Below, in pieces: positions 9,010 through 18,408 of a stretch of DNA of 64,000 nucleotides. Under the pieces are notes generated by a model. It searched no databases. It worked only from the letters and a program-made list of their open reading frames with translations, and was not told the origin of the DNA. This DNA comes from JAQUBU01 sp036677685 (lineage in GTDB: Bacteria; Bacillota; Syntrophomonadia; Syntrophomonadales; Syntrophomonadaceae). The stretch lies in NCBI GenBank assembly GCA_036677685.1, contig JAVBWA010000033.1, positions 1 through 64,000 of the forward strand, read 5' to 3'. Each line of letters starts with the position of its first letter. Positions within the stretch are counted from its first letter, which is position 1. The position numbers and the translations under genes were made by a program.

Positions 9010-10047
9010 TTGTTTAAGGTAGGCATAGTCGGTGACGGTTATACAGCTGCCGATTTATTGAGGTTGTTGGTCGGGCATGATGAAGTAGAACCGGTCTGCA
9101 TTTTTTCCACGGAGAATGTTGGCAAGCGTATTGACGAAGTTTACCCTCATTTAAGCGGGTTTTACGACCTTAAGTGCCAGGCCAGTGATTGGGATCTAGT
9201 TAAAAGCGAATGTGATGCCGTATTTCTGGCCCTGCCTCATGGCTTGTCAGTGCCCATTGCCATGGAACTGCTGCCGGCTGGAGTTCGTTGCATAGATCTG
9301 GGTGCCGATTTCCGGCTCAAGGATGCTGCGCTTTACGAGCGTTATTATGAATTGACGCATGGCGCCCCGCAGATGCTTGCGGAAGCGGTATATGGCCTGC
9401 CTGAAATATACCGGGAAAAAATCAGCAAGACCAGGCTGGTAGCCAATCCCGGTTGTTATCCTACCAGTGCCATCCTGCCGCTGGTCCCCCTGCTGGAGGC
9501 CGGAGTGGTGGAAAGCCAGGGAATAATCGTGGACTCCAAGAGCGGAGTCTCCGGGGCCGGTAAAACTCCAAAAGCCAGCAGTCATTTTTGTGAAGTCAAT
9601 GAAGGTATCAGGGCTTATGGAGTTGGGACCCATCGCCACGGTCCGGAAATAGCGCAGGAATTGAGCTTTGCCGCAGATCAGCAGGTTGATATGATATTTA
9701 CCCCGCATCTGGTACCCATGAATCGAGGAATACTAAGCACCATATACACCCGTTTGCGATCGGGGGCGGATGCCGCTCAAGTGAGGGCGGTCCTGGAGGC
9801 CAAGTACTGTAATGAATACTTTGTGCGGGTGCTGCCGGAAGGAGTAATGCCCCATACCAAATGGGTTTACGGCAGCAATCTCATAGATATCGGAATTTAT
9901 TGCGATGAAGCCAGCGGCCGGGTAATATTGGTTTCGGCTCTGGATAATTTGGTAAAAGGAGCCTCCGGGCAGGCTATACAAAACCTTAATTTAATGCTGG
10001 GTATAGAAGAGAACAAAGGATTAAAAATCCTGGGATTACACCCATAA
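9010..10047 (+). CDS. argC: N-acetyl-gamma-glutamyl-phosphate reductase
   Basis: This 345-residue enzyme carries out the third step of arginine synthesis, reducing N-acetylglutamyl phosphate to the semialdehyde with NADPH. The N-terminal GDGYTAADLLRLL is the nucleotide-binding loop, and the NPGCYPTSAIL block contains the catalytic cysteine. The HRHGPEI and later PHTKWVYGSN segments are typical of the family. It starts with TTG at 9010, supported by AAAGGAGGAG 7-10 bases upstream; no better start exists. It leads the argC-J-B-D-F-G cluster. No T-box or clear ArgR site was found in its leader. Confidence 0.93.
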   Translation: MFKVGIVGDGYTAADLLRLLVGHDEVEPVCIFSTENVGKRIDEVYPHLSGFYDLKCQASDWDLVKSECDAVFLALPHGLSVPIAMELLPAGVRCIDLGADFRLKDAALYERYYELTHGAPQMLAEAVYGLPEIYREKISKTRLVANPGCYPTSAILPLVPLLEAGVVESQGIIVDSKSGVSGAGKTPKASSHFCEVNEGIRAYGVGTHRHGPEIAQELSFAADQQVDMIFTPHLVPMNRGILSTIYTRLRSGADAAQVRAVLEAKYCNEYFVRVLPEGVMPHTKWVYGSNLIDIGIYCDEASGRVILVSALDNLVKGASGQAIQNLNLMLGIEENKGLKILGLHP

Positions 10048-10116
10048 ATGGAAAATATAAACAAATGCATACAGAAACAATCATATGCTTAGCAGCAGCA
10101 ATAATGGAGGAATAGG

Positions 10117-11322
10117 ATGAAAGTTATAAACGGTTCAGTCTGCGCCCCCCAGGGTTTTCAAGCCCAGGGTGTGGACGCTGAAATTAAAAAGAATGGTAAA
10201 AAAGAAGTGGCGGTCATTTATTCAACTAAAAAATGCAATACTGCAGGAGTGTTTACCACCAACAAGGTGAGGGCGGCCTGTGTAGACCATTGCAAAGCCA
10301 AACTGGAAGATGGATTGGCCCAGGCCATAGTGGTGAACAGCGGTAATGCCAATGCTTGCACCGGCGAACAGGGAGTCAAGGATTGCCAGCGGATGGCGGA
10401 TTTGACTGCGGAACTGCTGGGCTTGAACAATAGCGATATACTGGTTGCTTCCACGGGTGTTATCGGAGTAAACATGCCCATGGCTAAAATTGAAAAGGCG
10501 ATCCGGGAAGCGGCGGTTTCGCTCTCGGCTGAAAGCGGCTCTAATGCGGCCCAGGCAATAATGACTACCGATTTGGTCAGCAAGGAGATAGCTGTAGAAA
10601 TTGAAATTAAAGGGATTCCGGTTCGCATAGGTGCCATCGCCAAAGGTTCGGGCATGATTCATCCCAATATGGCTACTATGCTGGCGTTTATAACAACAGA
10701 TGCAGCCGTTAGCAGCAAATGTTTACAATTAATGATAAAACAGTCGGCTGATCTGTCATTTAACATGATTAGTGTTGATCGTGACACTTCAACCAATGAT
10801 ATGCTTCTGGTCATGGCCAATGGCCTGGCTGGCAACCCGCTGATTGAGGATGCGGATTCCGAAGACTACAAGACGCTCAAAGAAGCCGTCGATTTTGTAA
10901 ACACCAGCCTGGCCAAAATGATTGCCCGGGATGGTGAAGGCGCCACGCGTTTGATGGAGGTTCAGGTAGTAAATGCCGCTGACCAGGAAACAGCCCGGGT
11001 AATCGCCCGTTCCATAACCGGGTCCAATTTAACCAAAGCGGCGGTATTCGGTGAGGATGCCAACTGGGGCAGGATCCTGGCGGCCGCCGGTTATTCCGGG
11101 GCTGATTTTGATCCGGGACGGGTAGATATTTACCTGGGTGCCGAAAAGATGGCCGAAAACGGCATGGGACTAAGATTTGATGAGGATAAAGCCCGGGCTG
11201 AACTGCAAAAGGATACGGTCCAGATAATAGTTGACCTTAAGGCCGGAAATTATGGCGCGACTGCCTGGGGATGCGACCTTTCTTATGATTACGTGCGCAT
11301 TAATGCCGCCTACCGGACTTGA
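10117..11322 (+). CDS. argJ: Bifunctional ornithine acetyltransferase / N-acetylglutamate synthase
   Basis: The 401-residue product transfers the acetyl group from N-acetylornithine to glutamate (and in bifunctional forms from acetyl-CoA), so the acetyl group is recycled and a separate argA is not needed; none is seen here. The self-cleavage site is visible as KGSGMIHPNMATMLAFITTD, where the Ala-Thr bond is cut and Thr becomes the N-terminal nucleophile. The C-terminal GEDANWGRI motif is also typical. GGAGGAATAGG precedes the ATG. It follows argC by about 70 bases and is followed by a REP-like hairpin. Confidence 0.93.
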   Translation: MKVINGSVCAPQGFQAQGVDAEIKKNGKKEVAVIYSTKKCNTAGVFTTNKVRAACVDHCKAKLEDGLAQAIVVNSGNANACTGEQGVKDCQRMADLTAELLGLNNSDILVASTGVIGVNMPMAKIEKAIREAAVSLSAESGSNAAQAIMTTDLVSKEIAVEIEIKGIPVRIGAIAKGSGMIHPNMATMLAFITTDAAVSSKCLQLMIKQSADLSFNMISVDRDTSTNDMLLVMANGLAGNPLIEDADSEDYKTLKEAVDFVNTSLAKMIARDGEGATRLMEVQVVNAADQETARVIARSITGSNLTKAAVFGEDANWGRILAAAGYSGADFDPGRVDIYLGAEKMAENGMGLRFDEDKARAELQKDTVQIIVDLKAGNYGATAWGCDLSYDYVRINAAYRT

Positions 11323-11331
11323 GGCTGAGGA

Positions 11332-11390
11332 ACGGGGACACACCCCATCCGGGGAATGTCCCCATGGCAGGAATGTTCCCGTGGTAAGAA
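11332..11390 (+). repeat. REP-like GC-rich hairpin cluster between argJ and argB
   Basis: The segment begins with the exact inverse of the 8973-8987 sequence and continues with CCGGGGAATGTCCCC and a diverged GGAATGTTCCC. Several overlapping small hairpins can form. It may attenuate or stabilise the argCJ message, or simply be a REP insertion. Confidence 0.5.
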
Positions 11391-11461
11391 TTTCCCCAAG
11401 GTATATCCCAATGATGAAGGGCTAGTAAACAGTTTTAATTGATTCTGGGAGGAGTAGAAAT

Positions 11462-12325
11462 ATGATAATTTCGGCTATGGAAAAGGCTGAAATATTAGTG
11501 GAAGCATTACCTTATATCAAGGATTTTTACGGCAAGCGGGTGGTTATTAAATACGGCGGAGCAGCCATGACCGACTGCGAACTGAAGCAAAAAGTAATGC
11601 AGGACATTGTTTTGATGAAATATGTGGGTATGCATCCCATTGTGGTGCATGGCGGCGGCCCGGAAATCAACACCATGCTTTCCCGGCTGGGAATAAAAAG
11701 CGAGTTTGTCAATGGGCTCCGGGTGACCGATCAGGATACCATGGAAGTAGTGGAAATGGTTCTGGGCGGTAAAGTCAATAAGGAAATAGTAGCGGGCATA
11801 AACGCCAGCGGTGGAAGAGCGATAGGCATTTCCGGCAAAGATGGCAATTTAATTGAAGCCGGTCCCATAGATGCAGATGGGGAAATGGGCTTTGTAGGTG
11901 AAGTACAGCGTATAAATCCACAAATAATTGAAACCGTAATAGAAAATGGTTATATTCCGGTCATCGCTCCGATTGGCATGGGCAGTGAGCAGGAAAGCTA
12001 TAATATAAATGCGGATCTGGTGGCGGCAGCGATTGCGGTAGCGATGAAAGCGGATAAACTGGTATTGTTAACCGATGTGCCCGGTTTATTGATGGACCCC
12101 AAAGACAGCTCAAGCTTGATCTCCATACTAAGAATCAGCGAGCTTGATGATTATACAGAACGCGGGATTATAGCCGGGGGGATGCTGCCCAAGGTAAAAT
12201 GCTGTGAAGAAGCAGTTACCGGCGGCGTAGGCCGAACCCATATAATAGATGGGCGGGTTCCCCATTCCATATTATTGGAAATCTTCACTGATGAAGGAAT
12301 TGGCACCATGGTGGTAAATGAGTGA
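11462..12325 (+). CDS. argB: Acetylglutamate kinase
   Basis: The 287-residue enzyme phosphorylates N-acetylglutamate with ATP, the committed step of the acetylated arginine route. The amino-acid-kinase signatures are clear: KYGGAAM near residue 30, HGGGPEIN near 62, and the C-terminal GGMLPKVKCC block. The N-terminal helix (MEKAEILVEALPYIKDF) is the extension that makes arginine-sensitive hexamers in this family, so feedback inhibition is plausible. GGGAGGAG lies before the ATG. Its end overlaps the longest possible argD start by eight bases, indicating translational coupling. Confidence 0.93.
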   Translation: MIISAMEKAEILVEALPYIKDFYGKRVVIKYGGAAMTDCELKQKVMQDIVLMKYVGMHPIVVHGGGPEINTMLSRLGIKSEFVNGLRVTDQDTMEVVEMVLGGKVNKEIVAGINASGGRAIGISGKDGNLIEAGPIDADGEMGFVGEVQRINPQIIETVIENGYIPVIAPIGMGSEQESYNINADLVAAAIAVAMKADKLVLLTDVPGLLMDPKDSSSLISILRISELDDYTERGIIAGGMLPKVKCCEEAVTGGVGRTHIIDGRVPHSILLEIFTDEGIGTMVVNE

Positions 12326-12347
12326 GAAGTTGAAGGGAGATGGCAAA

Positions 12348-13538
12348 GTGACCAATAACGATATAATAAGCAAAGGCCAGGATTATGTAATGAATACCTA
12401 TGGACGTTTCCCGATCGCCTTGGTCAAGGGAAAAGGTTCTTATGTGTGGGATGCCGGAGGCAAGCAGTATCTTGATTTCGTAGGGGGCATTGCAGTCTGT
12501 ATCCTGGGTCATTGCAATGATGAAATAACCCAGGCCTTAACCGAGCAGGCCAAGACCCTGTGGCATGTTTCCAACATCTACTGGATTAAGCCGCAGGTCG
12601 AACTGGCCGAGAAACTGGCAGCCGAATCGGGGCTGGACAAGGCGTTTTTCTGCAACAGCGGGGCGGAAGCCAACGAAGCCGCCCTGAAACTGGCACGCAA
12701 GTATTTCTACCGCCAGAAGGAAGGCCAGCGGAACCAGTTTATCACATTCAAAAACTCTTTTCACGGGCGGACCCTGGCAACCTTGACCGCTACCGGACAG
12801 TCCAAATACCAGGAGGGTTTTGCCCCTCTGCCGCAGGGATTCGCCTATGCCGATTTCAACGACCTGGATTCGGTAAAAGCACTGCTCAGCGAACATACCT
12901 GCGCTATCATGGTCGAGCCCATCCAGGGCGAAGGCGGGATCAAGCCTGCGGAAATGTCCTTCCTGCGGGGCCTCAGAAAAATTTGCGATGAAGAAGGAAT
13001 ACTTCTGATTTTTGATGAAGTACAATGTGGAATGGGAAGGAGCGGAAAACTGTTTGCTTTCCAGAATTACGGAGTCAAACCTGATATAGTTACCATGGCC
13101 AAAGGCTTGGGAGGAGGCATTCCTATTGGTGCGATGCTTGCGACCAACCAGGCTGCCAGTGGTTTTGCGCCCGGCGATCATGCTTCAACATTTGGAGGCA
13201 ATCCTTTAGTAACAGCTGTAGCAACAAAGGTGTTGGAAAAGCTGAGTGACCAGGATTTTATGGATAATGTAAAACAAATGGGCGATTACCTGATGGAAAA
13301 ACTGCAGCAGGTGAGCGATCCCCGCATTCAGGCTGTAAGAGGCCGGGGGCTGATGCTGGGAATGGAATTTGCAGTTGAGATCAAGGAACTTATAGAACTA
13401 TGTATGCAGAAGGGCCTTTTACTGTTAGGAGCTGGACCGCGGGTATTGCGCTTTGTGCCTCCCTTGAACATCAACCAGGCCGAAGTAAACCAGGCGGTAA
13501 GCATCCTCAAAGAAGCCTTAAAAGAATGGAAAGCCTAG
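12348..13538 (+). CDS. argD: Acetylornithine aminotransferase
   Basis: A PLP-dependent class III aminotransferase of about 396 residues that converts N-acetylglutamate semialdehyde to N-acetylornithine. Visible are FCNSGAEANEAALKLAR, the FDEVQCGMGR segment with the PLP-contacting Asp, and the lysine site in MAKGLGGG. I prefer the GTG at 12348 because AAGGGAGA sits eight bases upstream and the N-terminus then has the usual length. The ATG at 12318, overlapping argB, would add ten residues. Order and strand agree with the arg cluster. Confidence 0.92.
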   Translation: MTNNDIISKGQDYVMNTYGRFPIALVKGKGSYVWDAGGKQYLDFVGGIAVCILGHCNDEITQALTEQAKTLWHVSNIYWIKPQVELAEKLAAESGLDKAFFCNSGAEANEAALKLARKYFYRQKEGQRNQFITFKNSFHGRTLATLTATGQSKYQEGFAPLPQGFAYADFNDLDSVKALLSEHTCAIMVEPIQGEGGIKPAEMSFLRGLRKICDEEGILLIFDEVQCGMGRSGKLFAFQNYGVKPDIVTMAKGLGGGIPIGAMLATNQAASGFAPGDHASTFGGNPLVTAVATKVLEKLSDQDFMDNVKQMGDYLMEKLQQVSDPRIQAVRGRGLMLGMEFAVEIKELIELCMQKGLLLLGAGPRVLRFVPPLNINQAEVNQAVSILKEALKEWKA

Positions 13539-13539
13539 A

Positions 13540-13712
13540 GCGTGAGGAGTAAGGAGTAAGGCGTGAGGCGCCGGGAATAGAGTAGCATCTCTAGAATTGA
13601 TAAGATGGTAAGATACTTACTATTTTGGAACTGAGATTGATAAGGGTCTAGGTGTTTTGTACTTGAAGGTAAGCCGAATCTTCCCCTCACCCCTAACGCC
13701 TAACCCCTGACG
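13540..13712. repeat. MITE-like element with imperfect terminal inverted repeats
   Basis: The 170 bases between argD and argF begin with GTGAGGAGTAAGGAGTAAGG and end with the near reverse complement (CCCCTCACCCCTAACGCCTA). The interior is AT-rich and codes for nothing. The inverted ends of roughly 28 bases and the lack of genes suggest a miniature mobile element or an intergenic repeat that folds into one long hairpin. Confidence 0.6.
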
Positions 13713-13736
13713 ATTTATAAAAAGATAGGAGTGGAG

Positions 13737-14681
13737 ATGATGTTGGAAATTAACGATAGTCTACGGGGCCGGGATTTCATAAGTATACATGACTACTCGG
13801 TTGAAGAGACAGCATATCTGCTGGAAGTAGGAGCGGAAATCAAGAAGATGCAGAAAAGCGGCATTCCCCATCCTTTTCTGGCCGGAAAAACCCTGGGTAT
13901 GATATTCCAGAAAGCGTCCACGCGCACCCGGGTGGCTTTTGAAGTTGGAATGTACCAGTTGGGGGGGCACGCGTTGTTCCTCAGTCCCCGCGATATTCAG
14001 CTGGGGCGGGGCGAAACCGTTAAGGACACCGCATTGGTGCTGTCCCGGATGCTGGACGGCATTATGATCCGGACCTTTGATCATGAAGAAGTGCTGGAAC
14101 TGGCCAAATGGTCTTCCGTTCCGGTTATAAACGGTTTGACTGACCTCTTGCATCCCACCCAGGTAATCGGCGACCTGATGACCATCAAGGAGCACAAGGG
14201 CGGCCTCAAAGGCTTGAAACTGGCTTTTGTCGGCGACGGCAACAATGTCGCGCACAGCCTCCTGTTCGGCGGCGCTAAAGTAGGCATGGATGTAGTAGTT
14301 GCATCTCCATCCGGTTTTGAACCTGATGCGAAAATAATGGCCATGGCTGTCGAGGATGCCAAGCTGACCGGTGCCAAATTGTGGGTGGTTAAAGATCCCG
14401 AAGAAGCGGTGGCCGGAGCTGACGTAATCTATACCGATGTCTGGGCCAGTATGGGTCAGGAAGACCAGGCGGAAGAGAAAGAAAAGCAATTCCTGCGGTT
14501 CCAGGTCAACCAGAAGCTCTTGAGCCTGGCTCACAAAGATGCGGTGGTGCTGCATTGCCTGCCCGCCAAGCGGGGCAAGGAAATCACCGATGAAGTGATG
14601 GACGGCCCGCAATCAGTGGTATTTGATGAGTCGGAAAACCGCCTTCATGCCCATAAGGCAATAATGGCGGTAGTAATGTAA
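13737..14681 (+). CDS. argF: Ornithine carbamoyltransferase
   Basis: The protein of about 314 residues condenses ornithine with carbamoyl phosphate to citrulline. It has the carbamoyl-phosphate loop KASTRTR, the HPTQ motif in LLHPTQVIGDL, and the ornithine-site HCLPAKRG. Of the tandem ATGs at 13737 and 13740, both are well spaced from AGGAG (13727-13731); the upstream GTG at 13731 overlaps that site and is unlikely. It lies downstream of the MITE-like repeat and may still be transcribed from the argC promoter. Confidence 0.93.
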   Translation: MMLEINDSLRGRDFISIHDYSVEETAYLLEVGAEIKKMQKSGIPHPFLAGKTLGMIFQKASTRTRVAFEVGMYQLGGHALFLSPRDIQLGRGETVKDTALVLSRMLDGIMIRTFDHEEVLELAKWSSVPVINGLTDLLHPTQVIGDLMTIKEHKGGLKGLKLAFVGDGNNVAHSLLFGGAKVGMDVVVASPSGFEPDAKIMAMAVEDAKLTGAKLWVVKDPEEAVAGADVIYTDVWASMGQEDQAEEKEKQFLRFQVNQKLLSLAHKDAVVLHCLPAKRGKEITDEVMDGPQSVVFDESENRLHAHKAIMAVVM

Positions 14682-14709
14682 ATACATTTTGCAAGGAAGG
14701 AAGAGATTT

Positions 14710-15915
14710 ATGGAGAAAATAGTCCTGGCTTATTCAGGCGGCCTGGATACCTCAATTATCATACCCTGGTTAAAAGAAAATTACGGCTACGAAGTAATAG
14801 CCTTTTGTGCCGACTTGGGGCAAGGTGAGGAATTGGAGCCGGTAAGGGAAAAAGCTATACAATCGGGAGCATCCAAAATTTATGTGGAAGACCTGGTCGA
14901 AGAATTTGTCAGCCAGTATATATTCCCGGTGCTCAAAGCAGGGGCTGTCTACGAGAAAAAATACCTTCTGGGAACTTCTTTTGCCCGACCCCTGATTGCC
15001 AAGAAAATGGTGGAAATAGCTGAGAAGGAAGGCGCCACCGCCATCTGTCACGGCGCCACCGGCAAAGGCAATGACCAGGTGCGCTTTGAACTGGGCGTAA
15101 AGGCTATGAACCCTGATCTCAAGATTGTAGCCCCCTGGCGCGAATGGAATATCCGGTCACGTGAAGATGCCATCGATTATGCAGCCCAGCATGGCATAGC
15201 CGTTCCTGTAACCAAGGAAAAAATCTACAGCCGCGACCGCAATATCTGGCATATCTCCCATGAGGGCGGCGAACTCGAAGACCCGGCCAACGAACCTCTG
15301 GACCGCGTTTATGTGCTGACCGTGCCCCCGGAAAAAGCTCCGGACCAGCCTGCCTATGTCGAGATAGGTTTTGAACAGGGCATTCCGGTCTCCATGGATG
15401 GCAGCAACTATGGCCCGGTGGAATTACTGAGCAAGCTTAACGTTTTAGGCGGAGCCAATGGTGTAGGCATCGTCAGCATCGTGGAAAACCGTCTGGTGGG
15501 TATGAAATCCCGGGGCGTTTATGAGACACCCGGCGGCACTATTCTTCATGCCGCCCATGATGAACTGGAAAGGCTGACCCTGGACAGGCGCACCCTGCAG
15601 TTCAAGGAGCAGCTGGCGGTAAAATATGCGGAGCTGGTTTATGACGGCAACTGGTTCAGCAAGCTGAAAAAAGCCATGGACGCTTTTATTGATGAGACCC
15701 AGAAAAACGTAACCGGCACGGTAAGAGTCAAGCTGTATAAAGGCAACTGCGTGGCGGTTGGCTCCAAGTCGCCCTATTCGCTGTACAACGAAGAATTGGC
15801 TACCTTCAGCGCCGACGAAATATACAGCCAGAAAGATGCCGAAGGATTCATCAACCTATTTGGACTTCCTTTAAAGGTTCAAGCCTTAATGGAAAGAAAG
15901 AATGGCCTTAGATAA
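14710..15915 (+). CDS. argG: Argininosuccinate synthase
   Basis: The protein of about 401 residues joins citrulline and aspartate at the cost of ATP cleaved to AMP. The N-terminal AYSGGLDTSII is the PP-loop for ATP, and CHGATGKGNDQVRFE is the second diagnostic block. The start is the ATG at 14710 preceded by AAGGAAGGAAGAG; the in-frame upstream extension has no ribosome-binding site of its own. It ends the continuous arg run and is followed by a terminator. argH is separated from it by nrdD and nrdG. Confidence 0.95.
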   Translation: MEKIVLAYSGGLDTSIIIPWLKENYGYEVIAFCADLGQGEELEPVREKAIQSGASKIYVEDLVEEFVSQYIFPVLKAGAVYEKKYLLGTSFARPLIAKKMVEIAEKEGATAICHGATGKGNDQVRFELGVKAMNPDLKIVAPWREWNIRSREDAIDYAAQHGIAVPVTKEKIYSRDRNIWHISHEGGELEDPANEPLDRVYVLTVPPEKAPDQPAYVEIGFEQGIPVSMDGSNYGPVELLSKLNVLGGANGVGIVSIVENRLVGMKSRGVYETPGGTILHAAHDELERLTLDRRTLQFKEQLAVKYAELVYDGNWFSKLKKAMDAFIDETQKNVTGTVRVKLYKGNCVAVGSKSPYSLYNEELATFSADEIYSQKDAEGFINLFGLPLKVQALMERKNGLR

Positions 15916-15937
15916 GAATTAGGTATATTGACTTCGT

Positions 15938-15986
15938 GGAGACTTCCCAAAAGTCCTGATTGGATAGCCGGGAAGTCTCTTTTTAT
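15938..15986 (+). terminator. Rho-independent terminator after argG
   Basis: GAGACTTCCC pairs with GGGAAGTCTC (15939-15948 with 15970-15979), followed by a T-rich run. It closes the arginine transcript before the nrd operator. Confidence 0.8.
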
Positions 15987-16108
15987 TCGAACTTCATTTC
16001 GTGTGTAAATTGAAAAAAAACATTGATTAATCTAATAATCTATTCATAAATCCTGTCTAATGACCAAATAATAACTTGAACTTGCATATCAGCAAGTGCA
16101 TAATAGGT

Positions 16109-16156
16109 ATACTGAATATAGTGGTACATATTAAATATAACTACTATATATTGTGT
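16109..16156 (+). promoter_or_regulatory. Tandem NrdR boxes upstream of nrdD
   Basis: Two copies of the NrdR operator are seen: ATACTGAATATAGTGG (16109-16124) and CTACTATATATTGTGT (16141-16156). The second matches the known consensus ACACWATATATWGTGT at 13 of 16 positions. The two are exactly 32 bases apart, close to three helical turns, the spacing typical of functional NrdR pairs. NrdR represses ribonucleotide reductase genes in response to dATP/ATP. The boxes end 25 bases before the nrdD ATG. The nrdR gene itself is not in this window. Confidence 0.8.
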
Positions 16157-16181
16157 TTATTTAGGAAGGACGGGTAGTTGA

Positions 16182-18335
16182 ATGGATATTAGCAAGATTA
16201 AGAAAAGAGACGGCAGAATAGTACCTTTTGAAAAGGAAAAAATCACTGCGGCTATTTGGAAAGCAGCTCAGGCCGTAGGCGGCAAGGAGTACCAGATAGC
16301 TCTGGATTTAACAGATAAGGTCGTAGAAATAGCCCAATATGTAGACGAGGATGAAGTAGCCACAGTAGAAGGCATTCAGGATTTAGTCGAGCGGGTGCTG
16401 GTTAAGAACGGACACTACAAGACCGCCAAAGCTTACATACTCTATCGCAAACAACATGACGACATCCGCGAAGCGAGTCATCTGCTTTTTAACAACAAAC
16501 TTATTGCCGATTATCTTGGTAAGAATGATTGGCGGATCAAAGAGAACTCCAATATGACCTATTCGCTGCAGGGCATGAATTTTCATGTTTCCTCGCTGAT
16601 TGTTTCCCAATACTGGCTGAACCAGATATACCCGCCCGAAATAAAACAGGCACAGGTATCCGGCGATTTCCACATTCATGATCTGGGCATACTGGGAGTT
16701 TATTGTGTCGGCTGGGATATTCGGGATCTCCTGGTCGAAGGCTTTAAAGGCGTGCGGGGCAAGGTAGCCAGCGGCCCGGCCCGGCATTTTCGCTCAATCC
16801 TGGGGCAGATCGTAAACTTCTTCTTTACTTTACAGGGGGAAGCCGCCGGTGCGCAGGCCTTCTCCAATTTCGACACCTTGCTGGCGCCTTTCATCAGATA
16901 CGATAATCTGGATTACCGGCAGGTTAAACAGTGCCTGCAGGAATTTGTCTTCAATATGAATGTCCCGACCCGGGTAGGCTTCCAAACCCCGTTTACCAAT
17001 GTAACCCTTGATTTAAAAGTTCCCGGGTTTATGAAAAATGAACCGGTAGTGATCGGCGGCAAGTACATGGATACAACCTATGGTGAATTCCAACCTGAAA
17101 TGGATATGTTCAACCGGGCTTTTGCCGAGGTCATGATGGAAGGGGACGTGGAAGAGCGAGTCTTTACTTTCCCGATTCCGACCTACAATATCAGTGAAGA
17201 TTTTGACTGGAGCAACCCCAGCTACAATAAAATATGGGAAATGACCGCAAAATACGGCATCCCTTACTTCTCCAACTTTATCGGCTCGGATATGAATCCC
17301 GAAGACGCCCGCAGCATGTGCTGCCGCCTGCGTCTCGACAACCGCGAATTAAGAAAAAGAGGCGGCGGACTTTTCGGGGCCAATCCGCTAACCGGTTCCA
17401 TAGGCGTGGTAACCATAAATATGAGTCGTTTGGGATTTTTATCGCAAGACCGCGAGGAATTCTTCGAGCGGCTGGCCAATATGATGGATATGGCCCAGAA
17501 CAGCCTGGAAATCAAACGCAAAATCCTGGAGAATCTAACCGAATCCGGTCTTTATCCCTATTCCCAGTTCTACCTCCGCAATGTAAAGGAGGCCATGGGA
17601 CAATACTGGAAAAACCATTTTTCAACGATTGGACTCATCGGCATGAATGAAGCCTGTCTCAATTTCCTGGGTTCCGATATCGGCAGTGAAGAAGGCATGG
17701 CCTTTGCCCTTGAAGTAATGGAATTTATGCGCGGGAGGCTCAGGGAATACCAGGATCAAACCGGCAACATATACAACCTGGAAGCAACCCCGGCTGAGGG
17801 TGTCAGCTATGGCATCGCCAAGAAGGATAAAGAAAACTATCCTCATATCATGGTTGCCAATGAGGCTGACTACCGGCGCGGAGCCGAGCCCTATTACACC
17901 AATTCCACCCAACTGCCGGTTAATTATACCGACGACTTGTTCAAGGCCTTAAATCTGCAGGACAAACTGCAGACCCTCTATACCGGGGGTACCGTGTTCC
18001 ACATATTCCTGGGTGAGACCGTGCCTTCCGAGGAGTCGGCGGCCAAACTGGTGAAGAAAATCTGCGAACAATTCCAGCTTCCGTATTTTACCCTTACTCC
18101 GACCTTTAGCATTTGTCCCAGCCATGGCTATATCAGCGGCAAGAACTTTACCTGCCCGCTCTGTGCTGCGCAGGGCAAAGAAACCTCTTGTGAGGTATAC
18201 TCGCGGGTAGTCGGATACCTGCGGCCGATAGACCAGTGGAATGAGGGAAAACAAGCCGAGTTCCAGGGCCGGAAAGTCTTCGACCGGGCGATTCTGGACG
18301 AAAGCGTCGAACAAAAGGTAAAAGTCAGCGGATAA
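16182..18335 (+). CDS. nrdD: Anaerobic (class III) ribonucleoside-triphosphate reductase
   Basis: The 717-residue glycyl-radical enzyme makes dNTPs from NTPs without oxygen. Residues 1-95 form an ATP-cone (KKRDGRIVPFEKEKI), an allosteric nucleotide sensor. The large barrel contains CCRLRLDNRELRKRGGGLFG and the substrate-cysteine region. Near the C-terminus are CPSHGY...CPLC zinc ligands and the glycyl-radical loop RVVGYLRPIDQWNEGKQ. GAAGGACGGG precedes the ATG. nrdG follows after a hairpin, and the tandem NrdR boxes upstream predict dATP-dependent repression. Confidence 0.95.
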   Translation: MDISKIKKRDGRIVPFEKEKITAAIWKAAQAVGGKEYQIALDLTDKVVEIAQYVDEDEVATVEGIQDLVERVLVKNGHYKTAKAYILYRKQHDDIREASHLLFNNKLIADYLGKNDWRIKENSNMTYSLQGMNFHVSSLIVSQYWLNQIYPPEIKQAQVSGDFHIHDLGILGVYCVGWDIRDLLVEGFKGVRGKVASGPARHFRSILGQIVNFFFTLQGEAAGAQAFSNFDTLLAPFIRYDNLDYRQVKQCLQEFVFNMNVPTRVGFQTPFTNVTLDLKVPGFMKNEPVVIGGKYMDTTYGEFQPEMDMFNRAFAEVMMEGDVEERVFTFPIPTYNISEDFDWSNPSYNKIWEMTAKYGIPYFSNFIGSDMNPEDARSMCCRLRLDNRELRKRGGGLFGANPLTGSIGVVTINMSRLGFLSQDREEFFERLANMMDMAQNSLEIKRKILENLTESGLYPYSQFYLRNVKEAMGQYWKNHFSTIGLIGMNEACLNFLGSDIGSEEGMAFALEVMEFMRGRLREYQDQTGNIYNLEATPAEGVSYGIAKKDKENYPHIMVANEADYRRGAEPYYTNSTQLPVNYTDDLFKALNLQDKLQTLYTGGTVFHIFLGETVPSEESAAKLVKKICEQFQLPYFTLTPTFSICPSHGYISGKNFTCPLCAAQGKETSCEVYSRVVGYLRPIDQWNEGKQAEFQGRKVFDRAILDESVEQKVKVSG

Positions 18336-18408
18336 ACCATGGCTCACAGGTGCATTATTAACTTATCTTATCATTTAAAAAAACCATTAAAACGAATTCA
18401 TCTAATAA

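Noticed and set aside
13761..14612. Long minus-strand frame of 283 codons opposite argF
   Set aside because: argF is unambiguous on the plus strand; the antisense frame lacks a ribosome-binding site and family features.
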